A stretch of DNA of 64,000 nucleotides from Candidatus Promineifilum breve (GCF_900066015.1 NZ_LN890655.1:558001-622000); one strand, 5' to 3'; positions 34,164 to 46,890 are shown, numbered from the stretch's first letter. A program made the numbers and translations. Notes: a model not told the origin generated them from the letters alone.

Positions 34164-35740
34164 TGACTGATGATTTTACCATCCTTGACCCTGATGACGC
34201 GAGTGTAAGGTCGCGGTCGGCTACCGGAGAAGGGCGACGATTGTCGCTCGTCCTGTGGCTCGCCGTGGCCCTGCTGGCCGTCGTCATCCTGCTGATGGCC
34301 TGGCTGAGTGATGACGCCTACATCACCTTGCGCGTGGTCGATAACGCCGTCAATGGCCTGGGGCTGACCTGGAACCCGGCCGAGCGAGTGCAGGCCTATA
34401 CTCATCCACTCTGGCTATTCAGTCTCATCGGCGGGCGTCTGCTCACTGGGGAAACCTACTATAGCGCCATTGGACTATCGGTCATCCTGTCGGTTGTCGC
34501 TATTTGGCTCGTGGCCTTTCGCCTGCGGCCCGGCGCGGCGGCCGTGCTGGGTGTGCTCGTCCTGGGCCTGTCGCGCGCCTTCGTTGACTATTCCACCTCC
34601 GGCCTGGAAAACCCGCTCACCCATGCCCTCTTGGCCGCGTTCCTGGTGGTCTGGTTGGCCCGCCCGCCAAGTGATCGGCGCGTCTTCGCCCTGTCCCTGT
34701 TGGCGGCGCTCCTGACCCTCAGCCGGATGGATGCGCTGCTGCTGGTGGCCCCGGCGCTGGGCTGGGCGGTGTGGCAGCGCCGGACGTGGCGCGCGGTGGG
34801 CCTGGCCGCCCTGGGCTTCGCGCCGTTGCTGCTGTGGCTGGCATTCTCGCTGTTCTATTATGGCTTCCCCTTTCCCAACACAGCCTATGCCAAGCTGGCG
34901 ACCGGCATCCCCCCGGCCGCTCTGGCCCGGCAGGGGATGGCCTATCTGCTCAACTCGCTCCGTTGGGACCCAGTGACATTGGCGATCATCTTCGCGGCGT
35001 TGGGATTGGCCGTGGCGACACGACGCGCCGGGGTGCTGGTCGTGGCCGCCGGTATCGCTCTCTATCTGCTCTACATCATCCGCATCGGCGGCGATTTTAT
35101 GAGTGGGCGCTTTCTGGCCGCGCCGCTGCTGGCCGCCGTCGCCCTGTTGATTGTAGTGGGCGGCCAGCGCCTGCGACGGCCGGTTCTTATGGTCTCGGCC
35201 GCCGCCATCCTGGGCTTGGGCCTGATTGGGCACATACCGTACTGGTTGGCCGGCCGGCCCAGCGGCGAATCCGCCCGGCGGGATGGCGACATCGCCGACG
35301 AACGGGCCTATTACACGCCCTATACCGGCCTGTTCCAGGCGGCGCGCGCGCCCCACCCCTGGGCCGAACAAGGGGACGTCTTGCGCGGCGCGGGGGCGGC
35401 GGTCATCGAGCACGGCAACGTCGGCTTTCTGGGTTACTATGCCGGGCCGGCCGTCCACATCGTTGACCGCAATGGTTTGACCGATCCGCTTCTGGCCCGG
35501 CTGCCCGTGCGCGATCCGGCCGACTGGCGTATCGGCCACTTTCGGCGCGAGGTACCGGCCGGTTACGTCGAGACGCTGCGCACGGGGCAAAACGTGATCG
35601 AGAACAGGGAGTTGGCGGCGTACTACGACGTCTTGCGCGCCGTTACGCGCGGGCCGTTGTGGAGCCGGTCACGGTTGGCCGCGGTGTGGCGCATCAACCG
35701 TGGCGACTATAATCATCTGCTACCGGAAGTCTGGCCTTAA
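34133..35740 (+). CDS. Polytopic glycosyltransferase, AftB/GT-C-like
   Basis: A 535-residue protein (505 if TTG 34163 is used). The first helix (about 38-57) is followed by SDDAYITLRVVDNAVNGLG and WNPAERVQAYTHPLW, the diagnostic loop of the AftB-type GT-C family (DDAxIxxR, GxGLxWN, ERVxxYTxxLW). About nine more helices and a C-terminal extracytoplasmic domain follow. These enzymes add sugars from polyprenyl donors, classically arabinofuranose. The 5' end overlaps that of the divergent GT39-like gene by 31 bp, so at least one true start must differ or both share a tiny promoter space. Confidence 0.78.
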   Translation: MDGSAREENSLTDDFTILDPDDASVRSRSATGEGRRLSLVLWLAVALLAVVILLMAWLSDDAYITLRVVDNAVNGLGLTWNPAERVQAYTHPLWLFSLIGGRLLTGETYYSAIGLSVILSVVAIWLVAFRLRPGAAAVLGVLVLGLSRAFVDYSTSGLENPLTHALLAAFLVVWLARPPSDRRVFALSLLAALLTLSRMDALLLVAPALGWAVWQRRTWRAVGLAALGFAPLLLWLAFSLFYYGFPFPNTAYAKLATGIPPAALARQGMAYLLNSLRWDPVTLAIIFAALGLAVATRRAGVLVVAAGIALYLLYIIRIGGDFMSGRFLAAPLLAAVALLIVVGGQRLRRPVLMVSAAAILGLGLIGHIPYWLAGRPSGESARRDGDIADERAYYTPYTGLFQAARAPHPWAEQGDVLRGAGAAVIEHGNVGFLGYYAGPAVHIVDRNGLTDPLLARLPVRDPADWRIGHFRREVPAGYVETLRTGQNVIENRELAAYYDVLRAVTRGPLWSRSRLAAVWRINRGDYNHLLPEVWP

Positions 35741-35821
35741 TCTATCGCTCCATTAGTTCGTTAATACCTCCTTCTGCGATACTATAGCCGCGAATTCAAC
35801 AGTCCAATCAAGGAGATGAAT

Positions 35822-36775
35822 ATGCAACTACACGGCCTGCACCACGTCACCGCCGTCACCGGCAACGCCCCCGCCAATGTCGATTTCTATACCCGCGTCC
35901 TGGGCCTGCGTCTGGTCAAGAAGACGGTCAACCAGGACGACGTCTCGGCCTATCACCTGTTCTATGCCGACAAGCTGGGCAGCCCCGGCACGGATATGAC
36001 CTTCTTCGACTGGCCGCGCACCGCCCCCGAACAGCGCGGCACGGACAGCATCGTCAACACCATGTTCCGCGTCAACGGCCGCGACGCGCTCATCTACTGG
36101 GAGGGGCGGCTGAAGGAGAACGGCGTGACACCGGGGCCAATTGCCGAGTTTCGCGGGGCGCTGTCGTTGCGCTTCGAAGACCCGGAGGGGCAGCGCCTGA
36201 CACTGGTCGATGACGGCGGCGCGCCATTCGACGGCGAGGTGTGGGACGGCAGTGATGTGCCGGCCGCGTTCGCCCTGCGCGGCTTCTACGGTGTCGTCCT
36301 CAGCGTGCCGGCGGCCGAGCAGTTGGCGATGATCCTGAACCGCATCCTCAACTTCGAGGAGATCGACCGGCGGCCGACGCCGGGCAACGCACTGGAAGAG
36401 GTCATCATCTACGGCATGGACGGCGGCGGGCCGGGGCGCGAAGTCCACGTCGTGGTGCAGCCCAACGAAGCGCGCGGCTATTTGGGGCGCGGCGGCACGC
36501 ATCACGTCGCCTTCCGGCTGCGCGACGACGCCGAGCAAGCCGCCTGGCTACAACACCTGAACAGCGTCGGCATGCCCAACTCCGGCGTGGTCGACCGCTT
36601 CTGGTTCAAGTCGCTCTACTTCCGCGTCAGCAACGGCATCCTGTTTGAGCTGGCGACCGATGGGCCGGGGTTTGGCATCGATGAGGATCCGGCGCATTTG
36701 GGGGAGAAGCTCGTCCTGCCGCCGTTTCTGGAGCGACGTCGGGCCAGCATCGAGGCCGGACTGCGCCCGCTGTAA
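35822..36775 (+). CDS. Ring-cleaving dioxygenase-type VOC protein (MhqO/LinE-like)
   Basis: A 317-residue protein made of two vicinal-oxygen-chelate modules (about 1-140 and 148-300). GLHHVTAVTGN near the N-terminus, GGTHHVAFR at about 220-228 and NGILFELATDGPGF near 275 provide the His, His and Glu metal ligands. The length and FYTRVLGLRLVKKTVNQDD fit the hydroquinone-specific MhqO/MhqA group, which opens quinol rings in quinone detoxification. ATG 35822 is preferred over 35816 because AAGGAG (35810-35815) then has a six-base spacer. It stands alone. Confidence 0.85.
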   Translation: MQLHGLHHVTAVTGNAPANVDFYTRVLGLRLVKKTVNQDDVSAYHLFYADKLGSPGTDMTFFDWPRTAPEQRGTDSIVNTMFRVNGRDALIYWEGRLKENGVTPGPIAEFRGALSLRFEDPEGQRLTLVDDGGAPFDGEVWDGSDVPAAFALRGFYGVVLSVPAAEQLAMILNRILNFEEIDRRPTPGNALEEVIIYGMDGGGPGREVHVVVQPNEARGYLGRGGTHHVAFRLRDDAEQAAWLQHLNSVGMPNSGVVDRFWFKSLYFRVSNGILFELATDGPGFGIDEDPAHLGEKLVLPPFLERRRASIEAGLRPL

Positions 36776-36782
36776 CGTTGTA

Positions 36783-36803
36783 GGGCGGGATGGCATCCCG
36801 CCC
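36783..36803. repeat. Perfect GC-rich hairpin between two genes
   Basis: GGGCGGGAT (36783-36791) pairs with ATCCCGCCC (36795-36803) around GGC, 8 bp after the stop of the VOC gene. No T run follows on either strand, so it is either a weak terminator or a REP-like mobile palindrome. Confidence 0.5.
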
Positions 36804-36822
36804 ACGGTCAAGGCAACGGCCA

Positions 36823-37662
36823 ATGATTGCAATGAATAACATTCTTCAAGACTTATTCACGCCCGCGTTAGTGACCGCCATTGAAGCCAACATGTTTGAT
36901 TTCTTTCGCATGTTCAGCCACTGGCCGCAAGCAGAATTTCACGATGACCCGGAATTGTTGTGGACGATGACCGACATCCCTTTCCCTATGTTCAATAACC
37001 GCATGCGGGCGAAATTTACCCTCGAGGACGTGGCTGTGGCTGCCGCCATCGAGGCGGCGATAGCGCGTTGCCAGGCCAATAATGTGCCGATGCTATGGTT
37101 GATCGGCCCAACCACAATGCCCACCGATTTGGGGGCACGTCTGGAAACGTATGGCTTCCTTCATACCGAAAACGCAGCGGGCATGGCAGTAGACTTGCAG
37201 GCCCTGAACGAAGACATCCCAATACCGGCCGGCTTCACCATCGAGAAGGTCAACGATAGTGTCGCTCTGAAGACGTGGTTTCGCCCCTTCATCGCCGGCT
37301 TCGGTATCCACGATTCCTTTACCGATCCGTTCATCGACCTGTACGAGTGCGCGGTCTTCGGGGCGGGAATGCCGTTGCACGCCTATACCGGTTGGTTGAA
37401 TGGGGAGCCGGTGGCCTCCTCATCGCTCTACTATGGCGCGGGAGTCGCGGGCATTTACGACGTTGCCACTGTACCGGAGGCCAGACGACAGGGGATCGGG
37501 GCGTTGATGACCCTGGCCCCCTTGCGTGATGCCCGCGCGATGGGCTATCGGGCCGGTATTTTGCATGGGTCCGAGATGGGCAGCAATGTCTATCGCCGGC
37601 TGGGGTTCCAGGAGTATTGCTCAATCGGCCAGTATGTATGGCGGCCGGAGCACGAGCAATAA
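36823..37662 (+). CDS. GNAT family N-acetyltransferase (two-lobed)
   Basis: A 279-residue protein from ATG 36823 (36832 possible). The C-terminal lobe (about 140-275) has GNAT motifs: NGEPVASSSLYYGAGVAGIYDVATVPEARRQGIGALMTL, with RRQGIG as the acetyl-CoA loop, and LHGSEMGSNVYRRLGFQEYC near the end. The N-terminal half is diverged, as in other long bacterial GNATs. The acceptor is unknown. GC content of its 5' half is a little below the neighbours, and no Shine-Dalgarno is obvious. Confidence 0.82.
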   Translation: MIAMNNILQDLFTPALVTAIEANMFDFFRMFSHWPQAEFHDDPELLWTMTDIPFPMFNNRMRAKFTLEDVAVAAAIEAAIARCQANNVPMLWLIGPTTMPTDLGARLETYGFLHTENAAGMAVDLQALNEDIPIPAGFTIEKVNDSVALKTWFRPFIAGFGIHDSFTDPFIDLYECAVFGAGMPLHAYTGWLNGEPVASSSLYYGAGVAGIYDVATVPEARRQGIGALMTLAPLRDARAMGYRAGILHGSEMGSNVYRRLGFQEYCSIGQYVWRPEHEQ

Positions 37663-37684
37663 AAAAAGAGCGCCTTCGCGCTCT
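37661..37684 (-). terminator. rRNA operon terminator
   Basis: AGAGCGC (37667-37673) pairs with GCGCTCT (37678-37684) around CTTC. The A run at 37661-37667 supplies seven T on the minus strand, so the hairpin terminates the minus-strand rRNA transcript just past 5S. A second T run follows 5S directly (minus complement of 37706-37712). Confidence 0.85.
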
Positions 37685-37717
37685 CTCTAATCGTAATTCG
37701 TAAATAAAAAAAGGCCC

Positions 37718-37833
<116 letters not shown>

Positions 37834-38021
37834 AGACCTTTGTAACAAACAAAGTATTATTCGATTGTTCAGGCGAATCGTAGGTTCATCATCCTGATGA
37901 ACCATCTTGAGTCGCTTAGCGTAGGTGCATCAGGATGATACACCTACAACTGAAATGATGAAGACACCGGGTTCGTGATGTCGATAACGAACCAAAATTC
38001 CGAATTCTCCGCACCATATGT
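37834..38021 (-). other. 23S-5S spacer with three related hairpins
   Basis: Three hairpins lie in tandem: 37883-37903 (GGTTCATCA with TGATGAACC), 37921-37947 (GTAGGTG with CACCTAC, plus an inner ATCA/TGAT) and 37970-37993 (GGTTCGT with ACGAACC). The first two share CATCAGGATGAT in opposite orientation. They probably guide processing of the rRNA precursor. Confidence 0.6.
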
Positions 38022-40957
<2,936 letters not shown>

Positions 40958-41363
40958 ATATGATACGGAGAATTCGAGATTCTCGTTCGTACTTACATTG
41001 AATGCACGCTGTCGTGCATACACGTATCCCATGTGTCTTTCATCATATTCAGTTTTGAAGGTGCCGGCCGGTGGGCCGAAGCCCGCCGTACCGTCTGCCG
41101 ACGTGTGTTCGTCGGCTCCAGCGTTTGACCGCTGGCCGCCGGGTCGCTCATCGTTGAGCGGCTCGCCGGCCAATTGTCAAGGCTATTATTCTGTAAAGTG
41201 CTATCGGAATGAAGGGACTAAAAAAGCCGGCCCATTGCCGGCTTCCTACACAGAGGGGTAGCCCACAATTTGCCACACGCTTATTTAGATGTTATGACCT
41301 TCACCGTTATTACGCAAACGCTTTTTCCTCGTCACTGCACCCGGTCGAGCCTCGGCTCCATAA
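40958..41363 (-). other. tRNA-Ala to 23S spacer with internal terminator-like hairpin and boxA-like element
   Basis: In transcription order the spacer holds: a perfect terminator-like hairpin (AAGCCGGC 41224-41231 with GCCGGCTT 41237-41244, then six T on the minus strand); a boxA-like element GCACTTTACAG (41191-41201); a TTGACA at 41174-41179 without a fitting -10; three GC-rich hairpins between 41049 and 41172 (for example GCCGACG with CGTCGGC); and ATGCACG/CGTGCAT at 41002-41019. No protein gene is present. Confidence 0.65.
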
Positions 41364-41436
41364 TGGAGATGAGGAGGCTCGAACTCCTGGCCTCCGCCGT
41401 GCAAAGGCGGCGCTCTCCCAACTGAGCTACATCCCC
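41364..41436 (-). tRNA. tRNA-Ala (anticodon UGC)
   Basis: A 73-nt cloverleaf on the minus strand. The acceptor GGGGATG pairs with CATCTCC, and the D arm is GCTCAGTTGGGAGAGC. The anticodon arm is CCGCC-TTTGCAC-GGCGG with TGC in the loop, and the T arm contains GTTCGAGC. CCA is not encoded. It is in the usual rRNA-spacer position. Confidence 0.95.
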
Positions 41437-41450
41437 GGTCAGAACAATTA

Positions 41451-41522
41451 TGAATTATCAATTACGAATTAAGAATTCAGAGCGATAGTGCCGTTCATCC
41501 TTAATTCCTAATTGTTAATTCC
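41451..41522. repeat. AT-rich inverted repeat between the two spacer tRNAs
   Basis: A 23-nt left arm (41451-41473, core CAATTACGAATTAAG) and a right arm (41500-41522, core CTTAATTCCTAATTG) match at about 20 of 23 positions. Both arms are built from short AATTA-type direct repeats. The element is far more AT-rich than the surrounding operon and lies between the tRNA genes, so it is transcribed. Confidence 0.8.
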
Positions 41523-41538
41523 TAATTCCTCTTCAAGG

Positions 41539-41612
41539 TGGGCCTGGTTGGACTCGAACCAACGACCTCTCCCTTATCAGAGGAACGCTCTAACCGGCTG
41601 AGCTACAGGCCC
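41539..41612 (-). tRNA. tRNA-Ile (anticodon GAU)
   Basis: A 74-nt cloverleaf on the minus strand. The acceptor GGGCCTG pairs with CAGGCCC, and the D arm is GCTCAGCCGGTTAGAGC. The anticodon stem TCCTC/GAGGT... encloses CTGATAA with GAT, and the T arm contains GTTCGAGTCC. CCA is not encoded. Confidence 0.95.
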
Positions 41613-41807
41613 GATCTGGGCGCTGAATGGGAACCGTGCCGACCGTTGCCGGCCTGATTCGTGCGTCGCTTGTTAAAAAGTGACCTTAACCGCTGAATAG
41701 TGACAGAAACAGCTTCGTTCGTGGGCACGCCCACTTGCGTGGACGATTGACCAGGAGCGCGTTCGTGAAAACGCTGGGTCTGTCTCGCGACAGTACCGAT
41801 GCTCCAT

Positions 41808-43314
<1,507 letters not shown>

Positions 43315-43420
43315 GGTTTGTTTGTTCCCGTTTTACAACGAGACTTTTCTCAAAAAATGTGGGCCCAGAATTTAATCTGTTTCTATCACTATTCAGTTGT
43401 TAAGGCCGCAGGGTCAGTCC

Positions 43421-43433
43421 GTTTAAAGAGTCA
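43421..43433 (-). promoter_or_regulatory. boxA-like antitermination element in the 16S leader
   Basis: The minus strand reads TGACTCTTTAAAC, close to the boxA consensus TGCTCTTTAACA of bacterial rRNA leaders. It sits about 110 nt before the 16S 5' end and after both promoters, the position expected for NusB/NusE-dependent antitermination. Confidence 0.6.
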
Positions 43434-43562
43434 CCTCTCCGCCCTCGCTCCGATTGTCAATAGGAGATAATGATACGGGCCGCGGGTATTACTCCCGTGC
43501 CCTTTCTCTATCTTCTGCTGTTATCTTGCGAGGTCGGCGTCCTTTCCCCACCAGGAATTCAA

Positions 43563-43590
43563 ATTATAACCGCTTTTGAATCCCTGTCAA
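43563..43590 (-). promoter_or_regulatory. rRNA operon promoter P2
   Basis: On the minus strand TTGACA (43585-43590) is followed after 16 bp by TATAAT (43563-43568). Both hexamers are perfect sigma-70 consensus. The initiation site would be about 240 nt upstream of mature 16S. Confidence 0.85.
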
Positions 43591-43716
43591 GACCCAATTT
43601 CATGCAAAATTTGCGGTTCCAGTGCGGTCACCGCGCTTCTTCCATGAACTATTCTTTTGTTTCGATGTTCCGCGTATTTCGGCGGCGACATCTCAAATTT
43701 GGGTCAACGATTTAGG

Positions 43717-43745
43717 AGTATAAAGGATTGCAACGCGCTTGTCAA
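43717..43745 (-). promoter_or_regulatory. rRNA operon promoter P1
   Basis: On the minus strand TTGACA (43740-43745) is followed after exactly 17 bp by TATACT (43717-43722). It lies about 155 bp upstream of P2, giving the tandem promoter layout common for rRNA operons. No gene is present between 43315 and 43964. Confidence 0.85.
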
Positions 43746-43893
43746 TACCCTTTCGACACCAATATCGGCAAATTCGCGACCAATTTCCTTTTTGCCTCGC
43801 GTCTTGGCCTTCTAACCCCTGTCGCGCACCCCTGGGGGCTATCTGTATCGGCTTTATTTACCCGGAATAAATCCTGATCACCGGCTTGGCCCG

Positions 43894-43932
43894 AAAAACA
43901 AAAACGCGCCAGGTCGTCATCCCGGCGCGTTT
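43894..43932 (-). terminator. Intrinsic terminator of the holin-like gene
   Basis: AAACGCGCC (43902-43910) pairs with GGCGCGTTT (43924-43932). The minus strand continues as T-rich sequence (complement of the A runs at 43894-43904). It lies 32 bp past the stop of the minus-strand gene and upstream of rRNA P1, so it insulates the operon. Confidence 0.85.
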
Positions 43933-43964
43933 GTCTAACTAACTAACGGTTCGTCTTGCGTGCT

Positions 43965-44366
43965 TTAGAGCAGGGCGCTCAGCAGCATGGTGGTGGTCGG
44001 GTTGGCGTCGATGGGCAGGATCAGGCCGATCAACCAGGCAACCACGGCGATGGCGATGGCGGCAATGAGCGCGCCCACGAAGCCATTGACGGAGTATCCT
44101 GTCACGAAGCGGTCGGCGATCATCAAGACGACCGCGGCCACAATCAGATTAAGGATCGCTCCCAGGAACCCGCCGCCAAAGGTGATGTTCAACAGGTCCA
44201 CAAGCAACCAGTTGACGAGCCAGGCCACGATGGCGATGACCGCACCGGCGATCAGGGCGCTGGTGAAGCTGGCAACCGACAGGCCCAGGTTCAGGCGGCC
44301 GACAATGTAGATCACAACCGCGTAAATCACGATAGCGATCACTGCGCTAAGTAACCAGTTTAACAT
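43965..44366 (-). CDS. Small integral membrane protein, phage-holin-4-like family
   Basis: A 133-residue protein that is almost entirely membrane, with four hydrophobic helices at about 5-24, 33-53, 62-85 and 97-117. GLSVASFTSALIAGAVIAIV and DRFVTGYSVNGFVGALIAAI are internally similar and resemble the four-helix phage-holin-like family that is chromosomal in many bacteria. It is not linked to phage genes here. GGAGG precedes the ATG at 44366. Membrane stress or envelope roles are guesses. Confidence 0.75.
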   Translation of the reverse strand: MLNWLLSAVIAIVIYAVVIYIVGRLNLGLSVASFTSALIAGAVIAIVAWLVNWLLVDLLNITFGGGFLGAILNLIVAAVVLMIADRFVTGYSVNGFVGALIAAIAIAVVAWLIGLILPIDANPTTTMLLSALL

Positions 44367-44472
44367 GAGTCATTCCTCCAATTGTATGTCATAAAAAGAC
44401 AGTGTTGCGCGGAAATCCCGCGCCGGACGGGGAAGAATTGGTTGACGAATCCCTCTTCCGCAATGATGAATT

Positions 44473-44521
44473 CCGGTCTATATATACCGGCTCAACATTA
44501 TAAACCCTTATAGGCTATAAG
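44473..44521 (-). promoter_or_regulatory. Promoter with two flanking palindromes upstream of the holin-like gene
   Basis: On the minus strand a perfect TATAAT (44497-44502) has no -35. The palindrome CTTATAG-G-CTATAAG (44507-44521) covers the spacer region instead, and CCGGT-8 nt-ACCGG (44473-44490) covers the expected start site. This suggests an activator-dependent, tightly controlled promoter. Confidence 0.5.
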
Positions 44522-44708
44522 AGTTACGCGCCAGGCCACAATTTCTCCCAAAACACGATTGCCTCCCCGCCCATTTAAGAGTAAATTTCCCTATCACCTG
44601 CCACTAACATCACGCTCATACGCTTCGATTAGCCTATGGGTCACCGTCCCCCGCACCGTTGCCAGGCTTATATTTGACTCAATCGCATAGGACAGAGGAT
44701 GAACAGCT

Positions 44709-46250
44709 ATGGATAAGACATCTGTTTGGGAAGCAACCGCGCCATCGCACGCATTCCCCGCGCTGCGGGGCGAGACGACGGCCGACGTCGCCATCGTCGG
44801 CGGCGGCATCACCGGCATCAGCGCGGCCATGCTGCTGGCCTGGGCCGGGCGCTCGGTCGTGGTCATCGAAGCGCAACAGATCGGCTTCGGCACCACCGGC
44901 AACTCGACCGGCAATCTATACGCCATTGTCGACGATGGTCTCTGGAAGATTCGCGACAAGTGGGACCAGGACACCGCCACCGACGTGGCCCAATCGCGCA
45001 CCGAGACGGTTGACTTTCTGGAGCGCGTCATTGCCCAATACAAACTCGACTGCGCCTTTGCCCGCCGGCGGCAATATCTCTTTGTCGCTCAGGACGCGCC
45101 GCAGCAGGACGAGATGTTGGAGCAATTGATGGAAGAGTATGAAACGGTGCGGGCCGCCGGGCTGGAGGCCACACTTGTGGACGAAACCCCCCTGCCCTGG
45201 CCCGTGGCCCGGGCGCTCCTCATCGAGAATCAGGCCCAGTTCCACCCCGCCGCCTTCACCCGCGGCCTGGCCGAGGCGCTCAACGGCGACCGCTGCCGCA
45301 TCCACGAGAACTCGCGCGCCCTGGAGATCGACGGCGACAAGGGCTTTGTGCGCACCGAGGCCGGCGTCGTCCATGCCGAGCGCATCATTGTGGCGACCCA
45401 TTCGCCCGTCGGCCTCTATGGCGTCCAGACCGTACTCGGCCCCTATCGCGATTACGGCATCGCCGCCCGCCTGAACAACGGCGCCTACCCCGAAGGCATC
45501 TTCTGGAGCCGGGAAGAGAAAACCCACTCCATCCGTTCGACCACCGCCGGCGACCAGACCTACCTGATCGTCATCGGCGAGGAGCACAAGACGGGCCAGC
45601 ACGACGACGCGCCTCATTATTACGAGAACGTGGAGGAGTATGCCCGCAGCCACTTCGACGTGGCCGAGATCACCCACCGTTGGTCGGCCCAGGGCTACCG
45701 CTCGGCCGACCTGCTGCCCTACATCGGCCCCGCGGCCGGCAACGACAACGTCTACATCGCCGCCGGCTTCGGCACCAACGGCCTCATCTATGGCCCGCTG
45801 GCAGCGCAGATTATCGCCGACGACATCATCGGCCGCGAGAACCGTTGGGCCGATCGCTATCGCGCCCGGCGGGTCTCGGTCACCAAATCGGCCAGGGAGT
45901 TCCTGCGCGAGAACCTGGATAACGCCGAACAGTATTTGCGCGGCTATCTGACCAAGGCCGACGTGGCCAGCGTGGCCGACGTGGCCCCCGGCACAGGCGC
46001 GCTGGTCGAGATCGACGGCGACAAAGTGGCCCTCTATCGCCAGCCGTCGGGCGAACTGATCGCCCTGTCACCCGTCTGCACCCACCTGGGTTGTATCGTT
46101 CGCTGGAACGCGGCCGAAACGAGCTGGGATTGCCCCTGCCACGGCAGCCGCTTCAACTATGACGGCGAGGTGATCGAAGGCCCGGCGCTATCGCCGTTGG
46201 CGCGCAAGGAGATCAGTCCGGCGGCCGTCATCGCCGAACTGGACAAGTAA
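44709..46250 (+). CDS. FAD-dependent oxidoreductase with C-terminal Rieske domain
   Basis: A 513-residue protein. A DAO-type FAD domain starts with VAIVGGGITGISAAMLLAWA (GxGxxG at about 29-34) and continues to about 395, including FGTNGLIYGPLAAQIIADDI. A linker of about 35 residues leads to a Rieske [2Fe-2S] domain (about 430-505) with CTHLGCIVRWN and CPCHGSRFNYDG, giving two Cys and two His ligands. The fused architecture is widespread and its substrate is undefined, perhaps an amine or amino acid. It is cytoplasmic and monocistronic. Confidence 0.92.
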   Translation: MDKTSVWEATAPSHAFPALRGETTADVAIVGGGITGISAAMLLAWAGRSVVVIEAQQIGFGTTGNSTGNLYAIVDDGLWKIRDKWDQDTATDVAQSRTETVDFLERVIAQYKLDCAFARRRQYLFVAQDAPQQDEMLEQLMEEYETVRAAGLEATLVDETPLPWPVARALLIENQAQFHPAAFTRGLAEALNGDRCRIHENSRALEIDGDKGFVRTEAGVVHAERIIVATHSPVGLYGVQTVLGPYRDYGIAARLNNGAYPEGIFWSREEKTHSIRSTTAGDQTYLIVIGEEHKTGQHDDAPHYYENVEEYARSHFDVAEITHRWSAQGYRSADLLPYIGPAAGNDNVYIAAGFGTNGLIYGPLAAQIIADDIIGRENRWADRYRARRVSVTKSAREFLRENLDNAEQYLRGYLTKADVASVADVAPGTGALVEIDGDKVALYRQPSGELIALSPVCTHLGCIVRWNAAETSWDCPCHGSRFNYDGEVIEGPALSPLARKEISPAAVIAELDK

Positions 46251-46258
46251 GCGCCCGG

Positions 46259-46717
46259 TCACTTCTCGCCGCGAATGCGAATCGATTCGCGCAAGGCGTG
46301 GTTTTCGATGTAGAACAGCCAACCTTTCACGCTGAGATCGCCCAGGTCGTTATGGTGGGCGGTCACGCTGGGTGGCAGGTTGGCTGTTTGCTGGGCCAGC
46401 GCCGTTGTCTGCTCGCGGGCGGCGGCAAAGGCCTCGGCCAGTTCCGCCATCGTCAGGCTGGTTGCCGGGCGGTAGCCGTCGTACTCATCCCGGACCGCCA
46501 CGTCGCCCAGCGCCGTCCGTAGCCGGCGCGCGCTCCAGCGCTCGATGCCGATGATGTGGGCCGCCGCCTCGCAATTGCCGGGCGTATCGGCCGCCCGCGC
46601 CAGCCGTTCGGCCACCACCTGCCCCGATTCGACCAGCCTCTCGATCAATTGCTCGACCGTTTGTCCCCCGGCCCGCCGTTCCGTAAAGCGCCTGATCAGA
46701 TCGCCGATGATGCTCAT
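46259..46717 (-). CDS. DinB-superfamily four-helix-bundle protein
   Basis: A 152-residue helical protein. AHIIGIERWSARRLRTAL and SVKGWLFYIENHALRESIRI have the positions and character of the DinB/YfiT fold, with His residues that may bind metal (about 54, 120 and 138). Small stand-alone DinB proteins include bacillithiol or mycothiol S-transferases; which applies is unknown. AAGGAGG lies just before the ATG at 46717. It is convergent with the Rieske oxidoreductase, 8 bp away. Confidence 0.7.
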   Translation of the reverse strand: MSIIGDLIRRFTERRAGGQTVEQLIERLVESGQVVAERLARAADTPGNCEAAAHIIGIERWSARRLRTALGDVAVRDEYDGYRPATSLTMAELAEAFAAAREQTTALAQQTANLPPSVTAHHNDLGDLSVKGWLFYIENHALRESIRIRGEK

Positions 46718-46820
46718 TGTTCCCTCCTTGGTATTTATACGCTGATCCTAATATCCCGGAACTATAACCAACCGGCGCAGCCAGGTCATCCAATTACCAA
46801 ATCGGCCTCACCTTACTGAC

Positions 46821-46890
46821 CCACTGCCCACTGCCCACTGCCCACTGCCCACTGCCCACTGCCCACTACCCACTGTCCACTACCCACTGA
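46821..46890. repeat. Heptanucleotide tandem repeat CCACTGC
   Basis: Ten 7-bp units: six perfect CCACTGC copies at 46821-46862, then four variants (CCACTAC, CCACTGT, CCACTAC, CCACTGA). It lies in the intergenic region 46718-47013, which otherwise holds no gene, and resembles the short tandemly repeated heptamers (STRR) of cyanobacteria. Confidence 0.95.

Noticed and set aside
41174-41190. Separate promoter for 23S in the spacer (TTGACA at 41174-41179)
   Set aside because: The perfect -35-like hexamer has no -10-like sequence 15-19 bp downstream.
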